A DNA stretch of 6,300 nucleotides from Cyanobacteria bacterium K_DeepCast_35m_m2_023 (GTDB lineage Bacteria > Cyanobacteriota > Cyanobacteriia > PCC-6307 > Cyanobiaceae). Where the stretch lies: NCBI GenBank assembly GCA_016882345.1, contig VGQR01000121.1, positions 1 to 6,300 of the forward strand, in the 5' to 3' direction. Below, piece by piece: positions 5,709-6,300 of this stretch (position 1 is its first letter; each line of letters begins with the position of its first letter). Position numbers and translations under genes: made by a program. The notes below the pieces were generated by a model, which saw nothing but the letters and a program-made list of their open reading frames with translations, was not told the origin of the DNA and did no database searches.

Positions 5709-6300
5709 AGCTTGTCGATCGAACGCCTGAGCTCCTCCAGTTCGGCGTCGACCTCAGCCACCTTGACCGGCTCCAGCTGGGGGACCCCACCGTTGGCGGC
5801 CGGCAGACTCGCCGCTGCGGCCCCCCCCTCGAGTCGGTTCTTGAGGGCGGCCAGTTCATCGTCGACATCATTGCCCCCTTCCAGGGCAGCGAACTGGCTT
5901 TCGAGATCGGCACCGGCCAGCTCGGCTGCCGCCTGGCTCTTGGCTTCGAGGGCCTCGACCTTCTCCTCCATGCGCTCGAAGGCGGCCATCGAGGTGTTGG
6001 TGCTGAGGTTGCCGACGGCGCTCTGCAGCTGCACCTGGGCCTGGGCGGCCTGGGCCCGGGCCTTGAGCATGTCCTTTTTCGTTTTGGCCTCGGCGATCTT
6101 GGCTTCGAGGGCGACCAGGCTGCGTTTGAGCGTGTCGACCTGGCCGGCCTGGCTCTGCAGCTGGTTGTTGAGTGCCGTGGCCGAATCCTGGTAGGTCTTG
6201 CGCCGCGACAAGGCTTCGCGGGCCAGATCTTCCTCGCCTTTCTTCAGGGCCAGCTCGGCGCGCTCGTACCAGGTCTTGGCCTGGGTTTTGGCCTGTTCGG
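5705..6300 (-). CDS. vipp1: Vipp1/IM30, PspA-family membrane-remodelling protein (5' end outside window)
   Basis: Vipp1 (IM30) is an ESCRT-III-like protein that forms rings and rods on membranes and is needed for thylakoid formation and repair. The frame stays open to the window edge, so the N-terminal membrane-binding helix and the first part of the coiled coil, about 60-70 residues, are missing; 198 residues are visible. They begin with EQAKTQAKTWYERAELALKKG and run through a long coiled-coil region typical of PspA (KGEEDLAREALSRRKTYQ, LVALEAKIAEAKTKKDMLKAR, FERMEEKVEALEAKSQAAAEL). After RLEGGAAAA comes a flexible linker and a short acidic helix VDAELEELRRSIDKL. That C-terminal tail separates Vipp1 from plain PspA. 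The TTG at 6211 is not the start because coding sequence continues beyond it. A run of eight G bases (minus strand, 5828-5821) encodes part of the linker. The gene leads the probable trx-aminotransferase-birA unit. Confidence 0.9.
   Translation of the reverse strand, partial: EQAKTQAKTWYERAELALKKGEEDLAREALSRRKTYQDSATALNNQLQSQAGQVDTLKRSLVALEAKIAEAKTKKDMLKARAQAAQAQVQLQSAVGNLSTNTSMAAFERMEEKVEALEAKSQAAAELAGADLESQFAALEGGNDVDDELAALKNRLEGGAAAASLPAANGGVPQLEPVKVAEVDAELEELRRSIDKL

Noticed and set aside
5656..5913. N-terminal extension of thioredoxin
   Set aside because: The extra 86 residues are Ser/Arg-rich, overlap vipp1 in another frame, and thioredoxin is complete from the GTG at 5655.
1..6300. 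Possible mobile element, CRISPR array, defence island or new multi-gene system
   Set aside because: All coding sequence is explained by housekeeping or regulatory families; no direct repeats, transposase, integrase, tRNA or compositional break was seen.

Overview
The window is ordinary, gene-dense chromosome from a GC-rich picocyanobacterium of the Cyanobium / Synechococcus type. The reasons are a CAAD/CURT1-family membrane protein, a Vipp1-type ESCRT-III-like protein with a C-terminal tail, an SphR/SphS-like two-component pair, high GC, few Shine-Dalgarno sites and several overlapping genes. The species is not determined. Assignments rest on motifs read by eye and on recalled family sequences, not on any search.

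Plus strand, 1-3398: the end of an OmpR-family response regulator (its N-terminus lies before the window) is followed after 5 bp by a histidine kinase. The kinase stop overlaps the GTG start of cysK (O-acetylserine sulfhydrylase) by 4 bases. After a 44-bp gap with a good sigma-70-like promoter and alternating inverted repeats comes a small CAAD/CURT1-family protein with two membrane helices. The regulator pair resembles the cyanobacterial phosphate sensors SphR/SphS (PhoB/PhoR).

Minus strand, 6300-3376: a tight set in transcription order. It holds a Vipp1/IM30 (PspA-family) gene whose N-terminus lies beyond the window, a short thioredoxin, a class I/II PLP-dependent aminotransferase and a biotin-protein ligase without a DNA-binding domain. 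The last three overlap (14 and 19 bp), so they are probably one operon. This operon converges on the plus-strand genes, and the last 23 bp of birA overlap the end of the CAAD gene.

Themes: phosphate-type signalling sits beside cysteine synthesis, and two thylakoid-shaping families (CAAD/CURT1 and Vipp1) lie in converging units about 2.3 kb apart. No mobile element, CRISPR array, tRNA, rRNA or phage gene is visible. I found no convincing new multi-gene system. The items most worth checking are the cysK-CAAD intergenic region, the kinase-cysK coupling, the thioredoxin beside Vipp1, an 8-G tract in vipp1, and an in-frame excess of CTCGAG. No stretch over 300 bp lacks a gene.
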